The notes under the pieces: model-generated
Told to the model about the DNA's origin: nothing
Seen by the model: only the letters and a program-made list of their open reading frames with translations
Databases searched by the model: none
Origin: Spirosoma rhododendri
GTDB taxonomy: Bacteria > Bacteroidota > Bacteroidia > Cytophagales > Spirosomataceae
Assembly (NCBI RefSeq): GCF_012849055.1
Contig: NZ_CP051677.1
Coordinates: 1,116,001 to 1,180,000, forward strand
Reading direction: 5' to 3'
Length of the DNA: 64,000 bases
Translations under genes and position numbers: made by a program
Part shown: positions 7,508 to 16,239 of the stretch, one piece after another
Layout of the letters: every line of letters starts with the position of its first letter
Position numbering within the stretch: position 1 is the stretch's first letter

Positions 7508-9133
7508 TTAGTTACTACCGGAAAGTTTGCCGGATTTAGGGGCGACGCCGGGTTGGGTGATCTCGAATTTTTCGGCAGTTTTGGCGTCGGCAACGATTTT
7601 CCGCACATCGGCCAGCAGTTGTTTGGCGTCGTAGACTACACCGTCTTTTACCGTGTAGGTTACGCCACCCACGCGCTCAACTTCGTTTTTGTCGTTAAGG
7701 TGAATCGCGCCCGTGCCGTAGAGCGTTTTCAGATTCGCCAGCGGGTTTTCTTTCACAATGACAAAGTCAGCCAGCTTACCTACTTCCACCGACCCGATCT
7801 GATCGGCCATGCCCAAGGCTTCAGCCCCTTTGATCGTTGCCGCTCTGACGACTTCGAGCGGATGGAAACCCGCTTCGCGCAGTAGTTCGAGTTCGCGAAT
7901 GTAGGCAAAACCGTAGAGCTGGTAGATAAAGCCCGAATCGGACCCCGTCGTGACGCGCCCGCCCCGATTTTTGTATTCGTTGATGAACGCCATCCAGAGC
8001 TGGTAATTCTTTTTCCAGGCCACTTCCTGTTCAGTGCCCCAGTTGTGCCAGTACGACCCGTGCGAAATGCGGCTCGGCCCGTAGAACCGCCACAAACTCG
8101 GCAGCGTGTAGTCATCGTGCCACTCGGCGCGCCGGGCCAGCATCAGTTCGCGGTTGGCTTCGTAGATGTTGAACGTCGGGTCGAGGGTGAAGTCTAACAC
8201 GATCAGTTCGTCCAGCACTTTGTTCCAGCGGTCAGTGCCGGGTTTGGCAGCCTGTTGCCAGAGGTTGCCAGCTTCCGTAAACCGGTCCTGCTCGTTGTTG
8301 TAGTTATAATTGGCGGGGTAGTTCTGCACCGTTTTGTCTTCAAACAACGCTTCCGGCAGACCGTACCAGTGCTCCATCGACGTCAGACCGGCTTTCGCCG
8401 TTGCCAGCGCATTCATCCGGGCCACTTCCAGCTGCGCGTGGTGGCAGGCCGACCGCAGGCCCAGCTTCTTGTTTTCCTCCAGCGCGGCCCGGAACACGGC
8501 GGGTTCGGCCCCGAAAAACTTGATCCCGTCGGCACCGCGTTTGGCGTTTTGCTGCACCCACGCGCGGGCTTGTTTGGGCGTCGTGATCGACTCCTTCGCC
8601 CCCTGCCCGAACACTGTATACGCTTTGATGCGCGGGGCTACGATCTCGTTGCGGTCGCTTTTGGCCCGTTGGTCGAGTACCCAGTCGAGGCCGTTGCCGC
8701 AGCTTGGGTCGCGGATGGTCGTGATGCCGTGACCGAGCCAGAGTTTAAAGACGTAATCAGCACTGGCTCCCTGCGCCTGCCCACCGATGTGCCCGTGCAT
8801 ATCGATGAAGCCGGGCATCAGGTACATACCGTCGCAGTTCAGTTCTTTGTCAGACGGGCCAGCCGCCGGACGGCTTTTGGGGTCGATGGGTACGCCGGGA
8901 TAGCCGACCTGTTTGATCTGCGCAATCCGGTTTTTCTCGACTACAATATCGACCGGCCCCATCGGGGGTGCCCCGGTGCTGTTGATGAGCGTAACGCCCC
9001 GGATGATGAGTTTTCCGAACGGCCCATCGCCCTCGGTGCGGGGCGACGCTTTCGGCACCTGCGCCATCGCCAGTTGCCCCGCGACCGCCAGTGCCAAACA
9101 ACCAATGACCCGTTTTCGTATATTCTTTACCAT
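7508..9133 (-). CDS. Secreted amidohydrolase-family protein
   Basis: 541 residues. A signal peptide (hydrophobic CLALAVAGQLAMAQ) shows export. The amidohydrolase TIM barrel carries GFIDMHGHIGG (the HxH metal pair), GADGIKFF (candidate bridging Lys), ACHHAQ and SMEHWYG (further metal histidines) and TTGSDSGF (catalytic Asp). The small flanking beta-sandwich is recognisable from GVTLINSTGAPP at the start and GKLADFVIVKENPL near the end. The group includes imidazolonepropionase-like and Xaa-Pro dipeptidase-like enzymes; the substrate cannot be told. The gene stands alone between an inverted repeat and a divergent gene. Confidence 0.88.
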   Translation of the reverse strand: MVKNIRKRVIGCLALAVAGQLAMAQVPKASPRTEGDGPFGKLIIRGVTLINSTGAPPMGPVDIVVEKNRIAQIKQVGYPGVPIDPKSRPAAGPSDKELNCDGMYLMPGFIDMHGHIGGQAQGASADYVFKLWLGHGITTIRDPSCGNGLDWVLDQRAKSDRNEIVAPRIKAYTVFGQGAKESITTPKQARAWVQQNAKRGADGIKFFGAEPAVFRAALEENKKLGLRSACHHAQLEVARMNALATAKAGLTSMEHWYGLPEALFEDKTVQNYPANYNYNNEQDRFTEAGNLWQQAAKPGTDRWNKVLDELIVLDFTLDPTFNIYEANRELMLARRAEWHDDYTLPSLWRFYGPSRISHGSYWHNWGTEQEVAWKKNYQLWMAFINEYKNRGGRVTTGSDSGFIYQLYGFAYIRELELLREAGFHPLEVVRAATIKGAEALGMADQIGSVEVGKLADFVIVKENPLANLKTLYGTGAIHLNDKNEVERVGGVTYTVKDGVVYDAKQLLADVRKIVADAKTAEKFEITQPGVAPKSGKLSGSN

Positions 9134-9185
9134 TACCGACAGCGTTAGAGGAATAAGCTAGTCAGCAAGATACGTAGCCATCTAG

Positions 9186-9193
9186 TAGATTTG
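9186..9193 (+). promoter_or_regulatory. Candidate -7 element
   Basis: TAGATTTG matches the Bacteroidota -7 consensus TAnnTTTG, 18 bases before the ATG at 9212. No TTG lies at the proper distance upstream, so this is a partial match only. Confidence 0.35.
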
Positions 9194-9211
9194 ACAAAAA
9201 TTAGCCCCGTT

Positions 9212-9475
9212 ATGTCCACAGTCATCATTCACGTTCCCGATGAGAAGAAGGAAGTACTCATCAACTTCCTTCGCTCAGTGCCGTATGTAACGGTCGAAAA
9301 CGAGCAGCCGACACCGACTCAAACTACGGATTGGCAACTGCTACGAGGATCGTATGCTCACATGGGGATCACCTCGGCTATGTTAGCACAGGAAAATCAG
9401 CTCGAAAAAGAGCGGGAGCATAACCAGCCACACTGCTTGATGCGACCGTCGTCACTTCCGATCATCACGAGTTAG
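9212..9475 (+). CDS. Antitoxin-like small protein fused to an out-of-frame toxin remnant
   Basis: 87 residues from the ATG at 9212 (the frame opens at 9191 with a TTG, within the -7 box). The first part, MSTVIIHVPDEKKEVLINFL, then a charged C-terminal helix (ENQLEKEREHN), resembles short proteins that accompany PIN toxins in Bacteroidota. The last ~15 residues are read out of frame through the remnant of a PIN-domain gene, which ends at 9522. It therefore looks like an antitoxin gene joined by deletion to the end of its lost toxin. It may be a functionless relic or a surviving solitary antitoxin. Confidence 0.55.
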   Translation: MSTVIIHVPDEKKEVLINFLRSVPYVTVENEQPTPTQTTDWQLLRGSYAHMGITSAMLAQENQLEKEREHNQPHCLMRPSSLPIITS

Positions 9476-9522
9476 ACATTGTCGATCAAACAGGTACTAT
9501 ATCTTTTCACTGGTTCCGATGA
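9424..9522 (+). pseudogene. C-terminal remnant of a PIN-domain (VapC-like) toxin
   Basis: In the frame that ends with TGA at 9520-9522, the sequence reads PATLLDATVVTSDHHELD and ends in FHWFR. This is the typical last strand and terminal Leu/Trp-Arg of VapC-type PIN toxins, including the acidic TSDHHE region. The frame is closed upstream by a stop at 9421, so only about 32 codons survive and the N-terminal catalytic residues are gone. The stop overlaps the ATG of the next gene. Confidence 0.65.
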
Positions 9523-10469
9523 AATCCTTCGTCACGAAACATTTCCTGCTCATTGTACTGATCGTAGCCATTGTGTTTGCCTTCGCGATGAAGGCGACTG
9601 TTTTTCAGCAAACCCCCGGAGGCAACGACGCGCCCATGACCGAGCCCCCGGCTCAGTTTCGGCAGTATTGGTTCGGCGGTAAGGCGGAGTTGAGCCGATA
9701 CAGTCTGGAGCAGGCGCAGTACGGCGCGCTGAATCGCGGTGAAGCGGTATTGATTTTCGTAACGGAAGATTTTCGCACCGACACGCACGTAAAAGCCGAA
9801 ACGCCCGACAGCCGCGACAAAGCCGTACCAGTGCTGAAAACGAACCTGATCAAACGCTTCACGACTGGCATTTACGATTATTCGCTGTTCACGTCGGTGT
9901 TCACGCCCATCAGCAACCCGACGTTTCCGAACACGTTGAAAGTAAGCACGTCGGGGCAGGAATGGTGCGGGCATAGCTATCTGCAAATCGACTACGCCAA
10001 CAACGGGTATCAGGTCGATGGGCGGTCGTATTTCGAAAAAGAAGCCCACGAAGCGTATTCCGTACCGAAAGCGATGCTGGAGGATGAACTCTGGAACCGC
10101 ATCCGGCTCGACCCAACCAAACTCCCGACGGGCGATATTCAGCTTATCCCCGGCACCATGACCGCCCGCCTGCGCCACAAACGGCTCGACCCGCTGGCGG
10201 CAACCGCCAAACTCGATGACTACGAAGGTGTGTTGTTTCCGGGCCGGAATCTGAAAGCGTACCGGCTGGAATACCCAACCGACAATCGTAACCTGCTGAT
10301 CGTCTTCGAGAACGTCTTTCCGTACAAAATCGTCGGCTGGACGGAGACCTACAAAAGCAAAGACAACCTGCTGACCTCCCGCGCCGTGCTGAAAACAAGC
10401 ATTCAGTCGGCCTATTGGAACCACAACGCCCCCGCCGATAGTGTGCTGCGCGATACGCTCATGCACTAA
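9519..10469 (+). CDS. Uncharacterised membrane-anchored protein
   Basis: 316 residues with one N-terminal membrane anchor (FLLIVLIVAIVFAFAM) and a mainly beta, probably periplasmic body containing GEAVLIFVTEDF, SGQEWCGHSYLQ and GRSYFEKEAHEAYS. I recall homologues in other Cytophagales that carry unreliable names, but no Maf or nuclease motif is present here, so none is transferred. A lone Cys-Gly-His in the conserved-looking EWCGHSY segment could be functional. The downstream lipoprotein gene starts 24 bases later, so the two are probably co-transcribed. Confidence 0.75.
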   Translation: MKSFVTKHFLLIVLIVAIVFAFAMKATVFQQTPGGNDAPMTEPPAQFRQYWFGGKAELSRYSLEQAQYGALNRGEAVLIFVTEDFRTDTHVKAETPDSRDKAVPVLKTNLIKRFTTGIYDYSLFTSVFTPISNPTFPNTLKVSTSGQEWCGHSYLQIDYANNGYQVDGRSYFEKEAHEAYSVPKAMLEDELWNRIRLDPTKLPTGDIQLIPGTMTARLRHKRLDPLAATAKLDDYEGVLFPGRNLKAYRLEYPTDNRNLLIVFENVFPYKIVGWTETYKSKDNLLTSRAVLKTSIQSAYWNHNAPADSVLRDTLMH

Positions 10470-10493
10470 TCGGTTCATTAACTAACTCCCCTC

Positions 10494-11252
10494 ATGCGCT
10501 TTCTTCCCCTGTTGCTCCTGCTATTCATAACTGCCTGTTCGTCAGACAAAGACAAAGCAACCAAAACCGACGAGCCAACCTTTACAGTGATTTTTCTGGA
10601 TAAAACCCGCTCCGTCAACGTCAACAAAGCGTTCGTAGCCCGGAAATACCAGCAGGCTATCAACGAGATCATTGAGCAGAACATCCATCAGAAAGGCGAC
10701 CGGCTGGAGGTATATTTTATCCACGAAAACACCGCCAAAGCCCGCGCCCTGAACCTGACCGTACGGAGCGAAATGGAAGACGTGTCGGCCGCCAGCCCCA
10801 CCGACCGGGAAGCCGCCGAAACGGAGTTTACGCTGTTGCTGAACCGGGAGAAAGCGCAGATCAGACAGCGCGTGTTGCAGGAATTGGCCGAGCAGAATAC
10901 CGGCGCGTCGAATCAGAAAACCGACATCTGGGCAAGCCTGCCCGTGCTGGCCAAAGCCAACGAATCAGGCGCGACGGTGAAGGCGTATTACCTCAGCGAC
11001 ATGGTCGAGAGCGTGAACGGACCCGACCGGCGCGATTTTCAGAAGATTGCCCCAAAAGACAATGGGCAGGCGGAAGACTGGGCCAAAGCCGACGCGAAGC
11101 AACTGAAGCGCTACGAGATCGGCAACCCCGACATCACGATGATCTTGCCCTTTGAACCCAATGCCTCCGTGAAGCAGAACAATCCGACCGTTACGCAGTA
11201 CTGGCAAACGCTGTTCAACGAACTGGGCGCAGCCAGCGTGGAGGAGCAATAG
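10494..11252 (+). CDS. Lipoprotein with von Willebrand A-like start
   Basis: 252 residues. A lipoprotein signal ends in the lipobox FITAC, followed by a charged Lys/Asp linker. The mature domain begins with FTVIFLDKTRSVN, similar to the first strand and metal-binding loop of a vWA domain (D-x-S-x-S), although here the first Ser is Thr and an Arg intervenes. Later segments such as DRLEVYFIH and ATVKAYYLSDM fit the alternating beta/alpha pattern. It is likely periplasmic or on the outer membrane and paired with the preceding membrane protein. The gene ends 2 bases before the convergent metallophosphoesterase gene, with no terminator between them. Confidence 0.72.
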   Translation: MRFLPLLLLLFITACSSDKDKATKTDEPTFTVIFLDKTRSVNVNKAFVARKYQQAINEIIEQNIHQKGDRLEVYFIHENTAKARALNLTVRSEMEDVSAASPTDREAAETEFTLLLNREKAQIRQRVLQELAEQNTGASNQKTDIWASLPVLAKANESGATVKAYYLSDMVESVNGPDRRDFQKIAPKDNGQAEDWAKADAKQLKRYEIGNPDITMILPFEPNASVKQNNPTVTQYWQTLFNELGAASVEEQ

Positions 11253-11254
11253 CC

Positions 11255-12139
11255 TTACTCCGCCGTAGCCGAAGGCACTTCCGTGCCGATACCAAACTCA
11301 TAGCCGACGCTGAATCCGGAAAAGTCGCGTTTGAGACAATAGGACGTCAGCACCAACCCGTCGCCTTCGCGCCGGACGGCGAGGTAGTGGAACATCGGTT
11401 TGTAGCTAGTCGCCAGATCGGGCAGGCGACTGGGCGACGTGTTTAATGGCTGACGAAGGCCCCCGCCCCCGCCGATTACCAGAAACGTTTTACCCTCGAA
11501 TTCGTACCGCTCGAACGCGTGCGAATGTCCCGTAATAAATAGCTTTGCCTTGGTCGACGCGACATAAGCCGGCACAAGCCGTTGCTGCACCAGCTTTGAC
11601 GACCCGACCAGCTTACTGTTTGAGTAGGGCGCGTGGTGGCAGGTGACGATTACAACGCGAATAGCCGGGTCGGCGTCGAGTGTTTTCAGTGTGTTCTCGT
11701 ACCACGACTGCTGCTTCACAATCTCGTCGCCCGACATGGTACTGAAATTAGAATTCAGCATTACAACCGCGATCCCGTCGGTCACCTGTACGTAGCCCGT
11801 ATTGACGTGTTCGGGAAAGCGTTGCTGGAAATTACGCGCGCCCTTGCGGGGGCGACCCATCACGTCATGGTTCCCCATGATGGCATACACCGACGTACCG
11901 ACCGACCGGCATTTTTCCAGAAACTGGTCGATTGTCCGCCACTTGCTGGTCCGAAATCCCAGTGATACAATGTCGCCCAGCCAGTACAGCACGGTGGGGT
12001 GCAGTTTGACGATCTGATCCAGAATTGTACGGGTAGCTTTCGTGTTCTGGTGCGTTCGCAGTACCAGCCGCTCAACGAGCATAGGGGCCTGCGTATCGCT
12101 CAGAAACAGAATATCGGGGTGTTGTTCAGTATCGTTCAT
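11255..12139 (-). CDS. Calcineurin-like metallophosphoesterase
   Basis: 294 residues with no signal peptide. The metallophosphoesterase signatures are in order: ILFLSDTQAP (usually D-x-H; His is replaced by Gln here), VLYWLGDIV, IMGNHDVMG, VTCHHAPYS and ITGHSHAFERYEF. The GD, GNHD, H and GHxH ligands are intact, so metal binding and phosphodiester or phosphomonoester hydrolysis are expected despite the changed first motif. The GHSHAFERY ending resembles purple-acid-phosphatase-type enzymes. It is the last gene of a four-gene operon with barrel and GDPD-like proteins. Confidence 0.85.
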   Translation of the reverse strand: MNDTEQHPDILFLSDTQAPMLVERLVLRTHQNTKATRTILDQIVKLHPTVLYWLGDIVSLGFRTSKWRTIDQFLEKCRSVGTSVYAIMGNHDVMGRPRKGARNFQQRFPEHVNTGYVQVTDGIAVVMLNSNFSTMSGDEIVKQQSWYENTLKTLDADPAIRVVIVTCHHAPYSNSKLVGSSKLVQQRLVPAYVASTKAKLFITGHSHAFERYEFEGKTFLVIGGGGGLRQPLNTSPSRLPDLATSYKPMFHYLAVRREGDGLVLTSYCLKRDFSGFSVGYEFGIGTEVPSATAE

Positions 12140-12158
12140 ACGTATTCGTCAATCAATT

Positions 12159-12806
12159 TCACCATTGCACCAGCCGGTAGTTCAGTTGCAGCTGGGCCGC
12201 AAAAGCTGCGTTCTCCGACGCTACCGCATCATACCATTTTAATTCGCCCGACAGCCGGAATCGGGGGCCCAGCGGCTGTGTATACGATGCAGCCGCCATC
12301 CAGCCCAGGCTAAGCGTGTTTGTTTGTACTGTTCCGGCGAAGTCAAGTCGCGAATGGATGATATACACACCCGTTCCGCCTGTCAATGATATGCGCCTGG
12401 CTACACTGCGCTCGTCACCACTTAGCCAGGCCATCGGCATTGAAAATACAACCAGCGCCGGAATGGCCGATACGTATACATGGCTGTTAATGTTATCGAC
12501 CCGGCCTTTGTACGAGTACATGGTTGTCCAGCCGGTTTCCAGCCCCAGCCGTAGCCGATGGTCAGGTACCCATAACGCCCGAATCGTGAGCGGCACCCCA
12601 AACCGGCTAACCTGCTCATCCGACAAAGCAGCCGGAACGCCCAGGTGCGTCGAATAATACGATAACCCACCACCTACCGAAAGCACTACGGCGTATGGGC
12701 CGCGCTTACGCGTCGTATCGGCCGCCGACCGATTCTGCGCCAAAGCCGGCAGTACCAAAGCCCCTGCGATCAGCAAGCCCGCAATAAATATCAGTGAATA
12801 GCGCAT
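12159..12806 (-). CDS. Outer-membrane beta-barrel protein, uncharacterised
   Basis: 215 residues. The signal peptide MRYSLIFIAGLLIAGA..ALAQ is followed by a Thr/Arg-rich linker and strands with alternating hydrophobic residues, ending in LQLNYRLVQW. The terminal aromatic residue fits the BAM recognition signal of outer-membrane barrels. It has the size of an 8-stranded barrel. It lies 3 bases downstream of the GDPD-like lipoprotein gene and 19 bases upstream of the metallophosphoesterase gene. Confidence 0.75.
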   Translation of the reverse strand: MRYSLIFIAGLLIAGALVLPALAQNRSAADTTRKRGPYAVVLSVGGGLSYYSTHLGVPAALSDEQVSRFGVPLTIRALWVPDHRLRLGLETGWTTMYSYKGRVDNINSHVYVSAIPALVVFSMPMAWLSGDERSVARRISLTGGTGVYIIHSRLDFAGTVQTNTLSLGWMAAASYTQPLGPRFRLSGELKWYDAVASENAAFAAQLQLNYRLVQW

Positions 12807-12809
12807 AAC

Positions 12810-14072
12810 TTACTGCTGACTGTAGTGGTAGTAGGCGACGACGCAGGCATAGTTCGACAGAATACCGTCGAAACGGGTTTGGTCGATGAATTCCCGGATA
12901 AACTGCGGTTCGTCCAGCGTCCAGACAAACACTGTCCGTCCCTCGGCTTTCATGGCGTTTACCTCTGCCGTTTGGTCACCCAGTGTCCAGCGGGGTGCCC
13001 AGATATTCGCGTTGATGCTTCGGGTAATGCTTGTATCAAGTTCGCACAGGACGGGCGTATTGCTCTTTTCGGGCAGGTCGCGATACAGCGAAACCGCATC
13101 GTCGCTCGGCAACCCGATTACAATCTGAAGCGACCGCCCCGCAGCCTTCGCCCGTTGCAGATACGTCCGCTGGATAGACTGCACCTGCGTCATCGACCGA
13201 ACGTACTTGGTATCGAGCCAGACAAAACTCAGGTCCGTGTTATCGACCACCGTTTGCAGGGCTTCTTCCAGAGTCGGAATCCGCTCCCCATTGACCAGCC
13301 GAACCAGCGTATTCAGTTGCTGATACGTGTACTCTTCGATGGGTCCAGCCAGCCCATTTTTCTGGATCAGCCGCAGGTTGAGCGTGTTGTCGTGGTACAA
13401 AATCGGAACGCCGTCTTTGGTGTAGCGCACGTCGATTTCAATGCCGGTCGCCCCCAGCCTGGACGCCATCTTGATAATTTCCACCGAATTTTCCGACGCG
13501 GGCAGCAGATCTGACGTTCGACCTCCACTACGGTGCGCCAGAACCGAGAACGGGCGCGCATTCAGCGGCCGTGCGTAGGTCATCGTTAGGCGTTTGGTTG
13601 GGGTTACGTCGCCATCACCATACACCCCGCTCACGACCAGCGTATCGCCCGTGGAAAGCCGCCCCGTAAACGGACTCACCGCCCCGCTCCGACGCACATT
13701 TACGGTAAGCTGCACCAGGCCGATCTCGGTATCCTGCAAACGACGCCAGTAACCACCCACAGCCAGCCCCCCGGTTTGCGGTTGCGGCTCCATATCAAAG
13801 TACCCCACGTTCGACGTAAAAACCGACAAATGGTGCGATGTGTCGGCTCCGGTATGCGTGTATGTCCAGCGAAGTACCACCTGCGCGCCGAATTTGTCCG
13901 ATCCGTCGGTAACCGTGTACACCCCGTTGATGGACTGGCGAATGGCTGTCGAGAATTTTCCCGACCCAGTCAGGTTTGAAAAGTTGTAGGGTACGGGGGC
14001 CTCGTATTCTTTCCGGCACCCCATCAATAAGGTTACCAGCAGGCCGACCAATACCAGATAGCGCGTGTTCAC
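12810..14072 (-). CDS. Glycerophosphodiester phosphodiesterase-family lipoprotein
   Basis: 420 residues starting at a GTG whose first bases overlap the upstream gene's stop (GTGA). A lipobox (LLMGC) follows the signal peptide. Residues of about 25-175 form a beta-rich domain of unknown type. The GDPD TIM barrel follows: VLAHRSGG, a segment with SENSVEIIKMA, GIEIDVRYTKDGVPILYHDN (the Glu/Asp metal ligands and catalytic His), then FVWLDTKY and VFVWTLDEP near the end. Active-site residues are present, so hydrolysis of glycerophosphodiesters or similar lipid head groups is plausible. It sits on the outer face of a membrane, in an operon with two barrels and a metallophosphoesterase, possibly a phosphate-scavenging or lipid-turnover set. 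Confidence 0.85.
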   Translation of the reverse strand: MNTRYLVLVGLLVTLLMGCRKEYEAPVPYNFSNLTGSGKFSTAIRQSINGVYTVTDGSDKFGAQVVLRWTYTHTGADTSHHLSVFTSNVGYFDMEPQPQTGGLAVGGYWRRLQDTEIGLVQLTVNVRRSGAVSPFTGRLSTGDTLVVSGVYGDGDVTPTKRLTMTYARPLNARPFSVLAHRSGGRTSDLLPASENSVEIIKMASRLGATGIEIDVRYTKDGVPILYHDNTLNLRLIQKNGLAGPIEEYTYQQLNTLVRLVNGERIPTLEEALQTVVDNTDLSFVWLDTKYVRSMTQVQSIQRTYLQRAKAAGRSLQIVIGLPSDDAVSLYRDLPEKSNTPVLCELDTSITRSINANIWAPRWTLGDQTAEVNAMKAEGRTVFVWTLDEPQFIREFIDQTRFDGILSNYACVVAYYHYSQQ

Positions 14073-14896
14073 AGGATAAAGCCGAAAATAAGCTGAGGAT
14101 AAAACAGATTACGGTCAAACGTATCGTAGAGCGACCAGAGCTGCCAGTTGAAATTGGAATAAGCCGCCCGAAGCCCCAGCGTAACGTGTTTTTTGTCGTA
14201 CAGCGGCTGCTCGATAGCCACGGTTACAGCCAGTCCGTTGTACCGGATGGCGTTGCGTTCGATGGTCAGATTACCCACCTGCGACTTGTAATAAGCATCC
14301 AGAATCGCTTCGCCTTTCAGAGTCATCTGCACATCGCGCGTGAACCGATAGCCAACGGATACATTTGGAAAATTTTGTAGCCCGTAGGCCTGGCTGTTGA
14401 ATACATCCTTGATTTGAAGCGCCCCGAACCAGATGTGCATATCGTCACCGGCGGAGATAAAGAGCCGGTCGGTCAGTGGGCGGGCGTAACGTACTCCAAC
14501 CCCCACATTGCTTTGCACGACCTGCGTCAGTATCCGGCCAGTGATGAACCAGTTTTTGCTTATACCACGCTGAAGATTAAAGTCAATCGCCGGTACGTTG
14601 ACCCGGATCTCTTCGGTTAGTTCAGGTGGTGTCGTCGTGAACACAACCCCTATCGACTTGCGCCATCGCCCCGGAATCGGTGCCTGCGGGAAGTAGATAC
14701 CCGGCCGACGCACACCCGGCTCGATAGCCCGTGGGTGGTCGGCGGGCAGGGGTTGCCGCACCCGCCGGGTCGACGGTCGGGGGGCGGTCGAGTCAGCCGG
14801 TGCCAATCGTCGCTGCCCCTGCGCCGACAGGCCAGCCGCCAACAGCCAGATCGTCAGCAGCGTGGTCAGACGTATTGGTAAGCCATAAAAGATCAT
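14069..14896 (-). CDS. Outer-membrane beta-barrel protein, uncharacterised
   Basis: 275 residues. A signal peptide (TTLLTIWLLAAGLSAQ) is followed by a low-complexity Pro/Arg/Thr region to about residue 70, then amphipathic strands ending in LIFGFIL, which suits an outer-membrane barrel. It may be of the DUF6268-like type, but this was judged by eye only. It is the first gene of the operon 14896 to 11255, overlapping the next gene by 4 bases. No clear TAnnTTTG promoter was found upstream. Confidence 0.72.
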   Translation of the reverse strand: MIFYGLPIRLTTLLTIWLLAAGLSAQGQRRLAPADSTAPRPSTRRVRQPLPADHPRAIEPGVRRPGIYFPQAPIPGRWRKSIGVVFTTTPPELTEEIRVNVPAIDFNLQRGISKNWFITGRILTQVVQSNVGVGVRYARPLTDRLFISAGDDMHIWFGALQIKDVFNSQAYGLQNFPNVSVGYRFTRDVQMTLKGEAILDAYYKSQVGNLTIERNAIRYNGLAVTVAIEQPLYDKKHVTLGLRAAYSNFNWQLWSLYDTFDRNLFYPQLIFGFIL

Positions 14897-14983
14897 TGTA
14901 GTCAGAAGGTGAGATCAAAGGACATAAACTACCACGACCGGATTTATGTTGCGACACGGTCATTGGGCAAGAATATATGGCAC

Positions 14984-15015
14984 AAAAAAAGCCCTCACTG
15001 AGTTTCAGTGAGGGC
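14984..15015 (-). terminator. Terminator downstream of tRNA-fMet
   Basis: A perfect 10-bp stem (14991-15000 with 15006-15015) and a 5-base loop, followed on the minus strand by seven T residues, 8 bases after the tRNA 3' end. Confidence 0.88.
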
Positions 15016-15022
15016 TTACTAG

Positions 15023-15095
<73 letters not shown>

Positions 15096-15107
15096 ATGTT
15101 GGGAGTG

Positions 15108-15137
15108 CAAAAGTACAACGCCTTTCGATAATTACAA
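15108..15137 (-). promoter_or_regulatory. Promoter of the tRNA-fMet gene
   Basis: On the minus strand TTG (15137-15135) and TACTTTTG (15115-15108) are separated by 19 bases, an exact fit to the Bacteroidota -33/-7 consensus, 12 bases before the mature tRNA 5' end. A TACCTTTG on the plus strand at 15139-15146 might be a -7 box for era. Confidence 0.75.
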
Positions 15138-15240
15138 CTACCTTTGTCAAAAAAAAGTTTGCGGTCACTGGAAACGTTTTTAAAAAAGCGGCCGTTGTCT
15201 GCAAAAGCCACTGACAATCAGTCAGCGGGATCACCTACGA

Positions 15241-16161
15241 ATGAATACACAAGTCATAGAAAATTTTCCGGCCGCCCATAAGGCCGGCTTCGTCAGTATT
15301 GTCGGTAAGCCTAATGTCGGCAAATCTACCCTGATGAATCAGCTCGTCGGTGAGCGCCTGTCGATCATCACCTCGAAAGCCCAGACCACCCGTCACCGGA
15401 TTATGGGTATCATCAATGGTACGCACGACGGAACAGAATTTCAGCTGGTTTACTCCGATACGCCGGGCATCATCAAGCCGCAGTATAAGCTGCACGAGTC
15501 GATGATGAGCTTCGTGCGCGGTTCCATCGAGGATGCCGATGTGGTGCTGTTCGTAACCGATATTTTCGAGCAGCACGATGAAAACGACGTCATCGAGCGG
15601 CTGCAAAAATCGGAAGTGCCGATTCTGCTGCTGATCAACAAAGTCGATCAGGCTACGCAGGATCAGGTGCAGGAAAAGATCGCTTACTGGCAGGAACACT
15701 TCCGGGCGGAAGCAATTATTCCCATCTCCGCCCTGAACGGTTTCAATATCGAACAGGTGTTCGACGGAATTATCACCCGCCTGCCCCAACACCCACCCTA
15801 CTTCCCCAAAGACGAACTGACTGATAAGCCGGAACGCTTCTTCGCGTCGGAGATCATTCGGGAGAAGATCTTTCTGAACTACAAGAAGGAAGTACCTTAC
15901 AGCAGCGAGGTTGTGGTAATTGGGTTCAAAGAGAAAGAAGACATCATCGTTATTCAGGCCGAAATACTGGTTGAGCGGCCAACCCAACGGGCTATCCTGC
16001 TGGGCGAAGGCGGTAAAATGATTAAGAAGACGGGAATCATGGCCCGCGAAGAGCTGGAACGGTTCTTCGGCAAAAAAGTATTTTTAGAACAATTCGTCAA
16101 GGTAGAACCCGACTGGCGGCAGAAAGACAAAATGCTGCGTCGGCTGGGGTACGACGAATAA
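15241..16161 (+). CDS. era: GTPase Era
   Basis: 306 residues. An N-terminal G domain with P-loop GKPNVGKST (residues 22-30), switch region TRHRIMGI, DTPG and NKVD, then a C-terminal KH domain with the GxxG loop in LLGEGGKMIKK. Length and order match Era, which binds the 3' end of 16S rRNA and assists assembly of the 30S subunit. It is followed 78 bases later by der on the same strand; both are ribosome-assembly GTPases. Confidence 0.97.
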   Translation: MNTQVIENFPAAHKAGFVSIVGKPNVGKSTLMNQLVGERLSIITSKAQTTRHRIMGIINGTHDGTEFQLVYSDTPGIIKPQYKLHESMMSFVRGSIEDADVVLFVTDIFEQHDENDVIERLQKSEVPILLLINKVDQATQDQVQEKIAYWQEHFRAEAIIPISALNGFNIEQVFDGIITRLPQHPPYFPKDELTDKPERFFASEIIREKIFLNYKKEVPYSSEVVVIGFKEKEDIIVIQAEILVERPTQRAILLGEGGKMIKKTGIMAREELERFFGKKVFLEQFVKVEPDWRQKDKMLRRLGYDE

Positions 16162-16239
16162 CCGAAAGATGCAATCAGATGCGCCGAGCGACGATAGAGT
16201 CTGTCGGCTGTGGTTTCACTCTTTCTCCCTTTTTCAGTC

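Noticed and set aside
9519..10469. Maf-type septum formation inhibitor
   Set aside because: Related proteins sometimes carry that label, but no Maf pyrophosphatase motifs are visible and the protein is membrane-anchored.
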